Positions 59,401 through 64,000 of a stretch of 64,000 nucleotides of DNA are shown piece after piece. This DNA comes from Dryocosmus kuriphilus (Eukaryota; Arthropoda; Insecta; Hymenoptera; Cynipidae), in assembly GCA_038277395.1 (NCBI GenBank), contig CM076196.1, forward strand, positions 135,792,730 to 135,856,729. Reading direction: 5' to 3'. A model generated the notes under the pieces. That model was given only the letters and a program-made list of their open reading frames with translations, ran no database searches and was not told where the DNA came from. The position numbers and the translations under genes were made by a program. Numbering within the stretch: the first letter of the stretch is position 1; every line of letters starts with the position of its first letter.

Positions 59401-59849
59401 TAGTTGGTTGAGCACATCAATTCCCATTATACATGACCTTGATAATTTAGGTATAATAAGAAATGGCATGTGAATCGTGTTTTCAGGTAATTGAACGTCG
59501 GTATAGATTTGTTTATTTAATCGAACTGTTCTACCCCCGATAGGTCCTGCCACTGTAACACCAGCTATTGGCAGTTTTGGGTATCGATCGAATCTTTCTC
59601 TATTTTGATTTACGAAGTCTTCTGAGATGCAGCTTACCTCCGCACCTGTGTCTATCAGTGCCCTTGTTAAGATTCCGCCAATTACTAGATTTGCTATGTA
59701 GCATCTACTTTTTTCTTTTCTTTCGTATTCCGTGGATTCTTCTAATAATTCTTTTCTCGTGTCGTGTAGCATGTGGGCAAATAAGGTTATTTCTGCTGTC
59801 ACGTCATTTTCTTCACCCTTTCTGTCCTCTATTGACGTGACAGCTCCTC
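56497..59849 (-). CDS. LTR2 Pol polyprotein: protease, RT, RNase H, integrase
   Basis: One uninterrupted frame entered by -1 frameshift; the first triplet usually called as start (59802) is GTG, so independent initiation is unlikely. Numbering from 59802: retropepsin LIDTGAEVSCIS (catalytic Asp about 51) with IMGIDVL near 125; RT with KKDGTVRLCLDARKLNE (about 300-316), DMTSSFWQVPLH, PFGLKTSTAALVRGLD and catalytic FVDD (about 406-409); RNase H with LETDASGYALGAVL (Asp about 555), TEKELLAIMWAL and NRTDHMALTFL; integrase with H-H-C-C zinc ligands (HKSYGH and CDSC, 764-802) and the D,D-35-E set in SIDFFGPL/MIDAFSKY, SDRGTQFTS and NMVERVNRE; a GPY/F-like VYEGPYVISQQVG near the C-terminus. About 1,100 residues, normal for gypsy Pol. 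No broken motif is seen, except that DHM replaces the common DHK in RNase H. Confidence 0.93.
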
Positions 59850-61131
59850 GTTTCCCATTACTTCTTCTTCCATCATGACTGTATTTTCCTCATCCTCTAT
59901 TTCAAGGTTTCTCATCCGGTAGGATTGTTGGGTTGAACGTTCTCGAGAAGATTCTCCTTGATCTCCTTGCCCCCCAGAGCCAAAAGGTTTCTTGTGTCCA
60001 TTATTTATAGCTGTATTATTTTGATTGATCGGATTACTATTATTAATCCGATTCGGGTATGGGGTGGAAGGATAAAATCGGCCTCCTTGCCCCCCAGTCT
60101 GTTGATTTCTCCAGGATCCTTGAGGCGTTGATGAAGGTTGTGGCTTGTAGTTGTATGATTCTCCAGGTCTATTATTTCTCCATCCTCTATTCTCAGGCTT
60201 GCTTGTATTGGTTGTGCCGATCTTGTCAAAGTCTTCAAGGAGTTTTAGTAGGCTCTCAAAATTTCCTACTCCCCTTCCAACGATGGCGTATTTTATTTCC
60301 TCACCAAAGTGTCGTGCGAATTTCTGGATAATCTCTAATGAGGAAATTGGTGGTTGCAATTCCTTTACCTCCGCATATAATTTCGTGGCATACTCGGTAC
60401 GAGATCCATCTTTTTCTGAATTATAGGTGCCAAATTCGAGATTTTTTTTTGATCTCATGTTGGGTATGCTCATTCCAATAGCGGTTTTGGAATTTTTCTA
60501 GGAATCTTTCAAAATCAGTGGTATCATTTTTGATTACTTGCCACCAATCTCCTGGCGATCCCGTCAAAGAGCGTTCGAGCAAGTATCCAATGTCCTCATT
60601 TCTCGGTTTCACTGCTTTCCAATACTGCTTGATTTGATTGAGATATTTAATGGGACTCCCTTGCCCATTAAATTCTGGCAGCACGTATTTTATGTTGGAT
60701 CTTCTGGTACCGAAGTCTCCCTCTCCCCTTCGTCCTCCTTCATTGATCATTTCGTTTATTTTGTTTTGTTGTGTGCCGACGATGTTCAGTTGGGTCTCCA
60801 TTTGGTTATTTCTCTCTTCGAGATTCTGTGTCGCAGTTACTATTCTTTCTAGTGATCTGCTCACATTGGTTTGAAGCGTATTTATTTTCTTTTGAATTTC
60901 TTTTTCCCGAATGTTCTCATTTTTTTCTCTTTCTTGCCTTTCTTCTTCTATTCTTTTCTGCATTCGATTTTCCATTTCTAGTAGTCTTTCTTCGATTCTT
61001 TTCCATACTCGTTCTGATTCGCTGATTTCCATATTTCCCTCCATGTTTGTTAATGTTTCATCCGCCTCTTTTGTGCTTTCTTCTGTTTCTTTCGCTCCTT
61101 TTCTTGTCGACCTCAAGGTTAATTGGCTCAT
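59829..61131 (-). pseudogene. LTR2 Gag, interrupted by one homopolymer frameshift
   Basis: Starts MSQLTLRSTRKG at ATG 61131 (the frame extends upstream without ATG). Domains: an acidic/basic coiled coil of ~110 residues (ERVWKRIEERLLEMENRMQK and on), then a Ty3/gypsy capsid segment (VLPEFNGQGSPIKYLNQIKQ, SLTGSPGDWWQVI, FERFLEKFQNRYW). A run of nine A (60442-60450) shifts the frame; the second part reads from the overlapping frame (KNLEFGTYNSEKDGSR ... ARHFGEEIKYAIVGRG ... LLKLLEDFDKIG), then a Gly/Asn/Gln/Pro-rich tail and an acidic C-terminus, ending at TAG 59829. No CCHC knuckle is visible. One base fewer in the A-run would give one frame, so this is either a very recent mutation, a sequencing error or a slippage site. 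Confidence 0.75.
59850..59856 (-). promoter_or_regulatory. -1 ribosomal frameshift heptamer GGGAAAC between LTR2 Gag and Pol
   Basis: On the minus strand GGGAAAC sits in the Gag frame exactly as G-GGA-AAC, 19 bases upstream of the Gag stop. The Pol frame is the -1 frame and is open through this point. This is a canonical X-XXY-YYZ slippery site. A downstream stem or pseudoknot was not established. Confidence 0.7.
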
Positions 61132-61139
61132 TTTTCTTT

Positions 61140-61373
61140 TTACCAATTGTTCTTGAAAGCTCGTGAATTGTTTGTCTCCAAAAATTTATCCAGCTCTTTC
61201 ATTCCCTGCGGTGTCTGCTTTCTGCTCGTCGGTCCTGGTATCTTTATTTGGATGAATTCCTTCTTTCTTAATAATCTGTCCAATGCCTCTTGCGTTTGTT
61301 TGGCTTCTGCGATTTTTCTCAATTTTATTTTCTCTTTCACTTTGTCTAATATCTCACGTTTTTGCTCATTCAT
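61140..61373 (-). CDS. LTR2 small leader ORF, 77 codons
   Basis: ATG 61373 to TAA 61140 in the leader between PBS and Gag. Lys/Glu/Arg-rich and predicted helical (EQKREILDKVKEKIKLRKIA), ending ETNNSRAFKNNW. It stops nine bases upstream of the Gag ATG at 61131. Could be an upstream ORF that tunes Gag translation or the N-terminal part of a longer Gag with a lost frame. No domain recognised. Confidence 0.45.
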   Translation of the reverse strand: MNEQKREILDKVKEKIKLRKIAEAKQTQEALDRLLRKKEFIQIKIPGPTSRKQTPQGMKELDKFLETNNSRAFKNNW

Positions 61374-61457
61374 CTTTCTTACACCTTTCTACTTTTTTTT
61401 CTTTATTGATATATAACAAAAAAAATGACCTTATTCTTTTTCTTTCAACTCTCGAGC

Positions 61458-61475
61458 CCTACACGTTGTGCGCCA
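61458..61475 (-). other. LTR2 primer-binding site, tRNA-Lys-like
   Basis: Minus-strand TGGCGCACAACGTGTAGG begins two bases after the 5' LTR and is close to the classical lysine-tRNA PBS used by many retroelements. Confidence 0.75.
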
Positions 61476-61477
61476 AA

Positions 61478-62882
61478 TGAAACCCTCGAGTTTTGGGGGA
61501 GTGTAAAATAACTTATTATTTATTAAGAATCTTTAAAATAAGGGATTTCTCGAGAGAAAGAATGAGACCATTTCCAATACATACAAAGAATATTTATTCA
61601 GAAGACTCTTAATTTCTAATACACACTTCTTATAAAATAATGCTAATCTAGTAGTAAAATGTGTTATAAAAAATAAGTATACTGAAATATCTCGGTTTAC
61701 TCAGATATCTATAGATACACGCAATTTTAACTTCTTATAAAATATTATCCAGCTAACTGGTCAGAATTTTATCTACTCCTTAGATTTGCCTTTATTAATT
61801 AGGCTTTTTAATCAACGAAATTAAAAGAATTATCTTTCTTTAATCGGTCTACCGATTATTGGATTGGCTGAGTTCTATTATTGGACTCGGTACAATGTTC
61901 GGGTTTCAATACCCAATACTCAAGAAAAACCAAAGGATTATTATTTTTATTTATTTAATCAATCATAAATTCACATTTTCAAATATGAGGACAAATCGTT
62001 CAATAATCGGACTCCGCCGAATGTTTTATTTTAATCAATTTTAAATTCAACACTTTATAAAATAAATGGTTCAATGACCAGATGCAATCTTGCAAAGTGA
62101 CCCTTTTGTATTTTTATAAATTCCAAATTAGACTTTCTTTTGTCTTTGTTATACAAAAATCGAAATATTTAACTCTCGCTGTCTCTCAAGACAAGACTCC
62201 TAATTCTTTACTTCTTTTTCAAATATAAGGAGGGTAAATTTCTCTTTATTTAAAATTTCAAATACAATTTCAGAATGATCACGAGATTCGACACGTAGTT
62301 TTGGAAACCAGCATAGCCTGTCAAGAGACAAAAGTATAACTTCTGTTCTCACAGGACTAAAATCTACCTTCCAACCCTAAGAGTCAAAATATATTCCACC
62401 CTCTAGCTCTTCTACGAGGAATAAGATTTTACCCGGTGGAGACCAGTGCAACTAGCTCCCCTGCAAACTCAGATTCCCTATATAAGAGTCCAAAGGAACA
62501 ACTTCGAGCGCAAGCCTGTTCACCAGGAGTCTTTGGCCAGGGTATGAAATCCACTGGCGAAATTCTCTCAGGATCACTTTCAGAAACACCAGAGTGTAGC
62601 AGAGGTCAAGAGTACAACTCCTTACTCCCCACAGCTTCTGGAGCTGCTGAGCTTGCGACTCGCTGTCGAGCCGCAGAATACTCGACTTCTTCTCGCGACT
62701 TCGCTTTTTGTTATCTCGCGAGAGGAAGTTCCCCGTTCTGACCCAGTTTAGTGCAAGGGTGGGAGCGTTCGAGCATGCTCTGTGGCTCAGCTCCTCACCG
62801 TATGCTACCCACCTCCTTGGTGCCACTTGTGAGTGTTGGGTCATCATTTTGCAGGGGCTATAATATAGAACGTAGGGTCTCA
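61478..62882 (-). repeat. LTR2 5' LTR
   Basis: Direct copy of 53741-55141 with an extra ttta at about 61950 and a handful of substitutions. TG...CA ends. Confidence 0.95.
62478..62486 (-). promoter_or_regulatory. LTR2 TATA-box candidate
   Basis: Minus-strand CTTATATAG, about 400 bases into the 5' LTR, followed ~30 bases later by agttgcactggtc, an acceptable initiator context. The same site is in the 3' LTR at 54737-54745. Confidence 0.4.
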
Positions 62883-64000
62883 ATATATGTAATAAATATT
62901 TTTCCTTCTTTAAGATTATTTTTATTCATTTTATGTACTTTTAGTATAACTTCTCTCCTTTTTTGAATTTATGTAGTGAAATTATAATAATTAATATTAT
63001 TAAGATGATTATTATTAATAATTTTAATAATAATTTTTTACCTCTGGTTTTTATCATATCGGAGTTACCCACTCTCAGATCTTCTCTACCGACGTTATCA
63101 AATTGCTAAACTGTAGCCCTGCCTTATCGCTCAAGATGAAGCGTGGACGTTTAGTTTTAGTTCACAAAAGGAGAAAAAAGCTTAGGGGCACGGGGGGCGC
63201 TGCGGAAAGTCAAACGAAATTGAATACATTAGTCTGCCTATCTCCCTGCTAATCTCTGCTACAACCTTCTACCACCATGCGTATTCTGATGCGCACTAGA
63301 TGAAAATGACTCCTTTTCTCACTCACGGAAGAGTGTGGTTAAAAAAAGAGACAACTGCAAACACTTCGCAGGCCCGGTGCAATAACGACTTGTAGAGCGC
63401 GTAAATAATTATTTTAAATAAAACAAATGCTATATAGTGTGACGTCATATAGACGCGTTGCCACGGAAACGATGAACAGTTGTAGAGGGCAGAAGCTGAC
63501 TGAAGTTCAATGTAGACGAAAATGTAGTTAGCTATATATATTGGTCGTCCCCACTACTGCTCCTTACCTCATCTACTGCATTATATCTATGGTTTTACAT
63601 TGAAATTGGATATAATAGTGTACATCTTGAACGAAAATAGGCTGGAAACGTTCAAATGCGTGCTCAGTGTCATGTAAGGATGTTCGATTCTCTTAGAAAA
63701 ATCGATTCTAGAATCGATTCTGAATCGAATCATAAAGAATCGATTCTCTAAAAAATCGGAATCAAAGAATCGATTCTTGCAGAATCGATTCTTTGATTCC
63801 GATTTTTTTGCAAGAATTGATCTACAATAAATTAATGCTTAAAAATAAATGTTTTTAACAACAAGTATTAATAAGTATTAATAATAATAATAGTAAATAA
63901 TAATAATAATAATTAATAATATATTAATATGTATTAATAATATTAATAAGAGTATTAGAATTTACTAAAAAATCTGTTGGGAAATAATTGAAAACAAAGA
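62883..64000. repeat. AT-rich flank and transposon-end-like repeat (63.1-63.8 kb)
   Basis: 63680-63800 is packed with gaatcgattc/agaatcgattct phrases in both orientations, as at 42651-42770. 63215-63260 matches 42935-42970 in reverse. This looks like the other-orientation end of the same hAT-like repeat family. 63100-63560 is GC-richer without a credible ORF. The last 170 bases are (taa)n-like. Confidence 0.45.

Larger units (their letters stand above)
53741..62882 (-). mobile_element. LTR2: Ty3/gypsy-type LTR retrotransposon, very young (9142 bp)
   Basis: LTRs at 61478-62882 (5', 1405 bp) and 53741-55141 (3', 1401 bp) on the minus strand start TGAGACCC and end GGGTTTCA. I count about five substitutions and one 4-bp indel between them. 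Target duplication ATAT on both sides (53737-53740, 62883-62886) inside TA-rich DNA. Order on the minus strand: PBS, small ORF, Gag, Pol (protease-RT-RNase H-integrase), an unknown ORF3, PPT. Apart from one homopolymer frameshift in Gag all main frames are open. Confidence 0.95.

Noticed and set aside
60538..61480. Several plus-strand hydrophobic frames resembling membrane segments
   Set aside because: Antisense of the charged coiled-coil Gag region; acidic/basic codons read backwards give Phe/Leu/Ser.

Overview
This window reads as repeat-rich, AT-rich nuclear DNA from an arthropod, most likely an insect. The evidence is a mariner with a DD34D-type transposase, a hAT transposase with spliceosomal-type introns, a Penelope-like retroelement fragment, two Ty3/gypsy LTR retrotransposons, many (TA)n microsatellites and very low gene density. 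Nothing identifies a species. No complete host gene is recognisable. The only candidate host coding sequence is a 73-codon C-terminal exon at the extreme left edge (3-224), whose 3' end has a decayed second copy 0.85 kb downstream.

Layout. 1-3.2 kb: gene tail, a tandem-repeat block and one copy of a dispersed repeat built from ~153-bp modules (called R153 here). 3.78-5.03 kb: a dead mariner flanked by TA and carrying a 364-bp MITE. 5.61-9.96 kb: transposon TE-A, with ~685-bp terminal inverted repeats (TIRs), a broken transposase, a MITE and a 42-bp minisatellite. 11.2-11.9 kb: small GC-rich palindromes. 13.0-16.8 kb: a broken hAT transposase with an intron full of R153-like modules and a (TA)n tract inside an exon. 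17.1-18.6 kb: a Penelope-like fragment (minus strand), a palindrome and a tRNA-like sequence. 20-22.7 kb: fold-back and R153-related repeats. 23.4-33.2 kb: LTR1, an old gypsy-type element on the plus strand. 35.4-42.6 kb: a ~2.2-kb palindrome split by TE-B, a second and nearly intact relative of TE-A. 44.6-50.3 kb: a MITE and inverted and nested copies of R153. 50.6-52.1 kb: a 1.45-kb palindrome. 53.7-62.9 kb: LTR2, a very young gypsy-type element on the minus strand with an intact-looking Pol frame, a canonical -1 slippery heptamer at the Gag/Pol overlap and an unexplained third ORF. 63-64 kb: a repeat also found inverted at 42.6 kb.

The strongest unusual signals are: (i) TE-A and TE-B, two diverged members of one DNA-transposon lineage, with GRGGCATTCT termini, TIRs made of tandem subterminal repeats, a Cys-rich N-terminus and a shared non-hAT, non-mariner transposase, both sitting inside (TA)n tracts; (ii) four large elements all inserted in (TA)n; (iii) a giant palindrome whose arms share a TATA-containing promoter module with the LTR1 5' LTR; (iv) the R153 family, whose 153-bp (51-codon) module stays open in one frame in several copies; (v) an LTR-resident ORF that looks like a retropepsin fold lacking its DTG. 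Family names beyond mariner, hAT, Penelope-like and gypsy are tentative because no search could be run.
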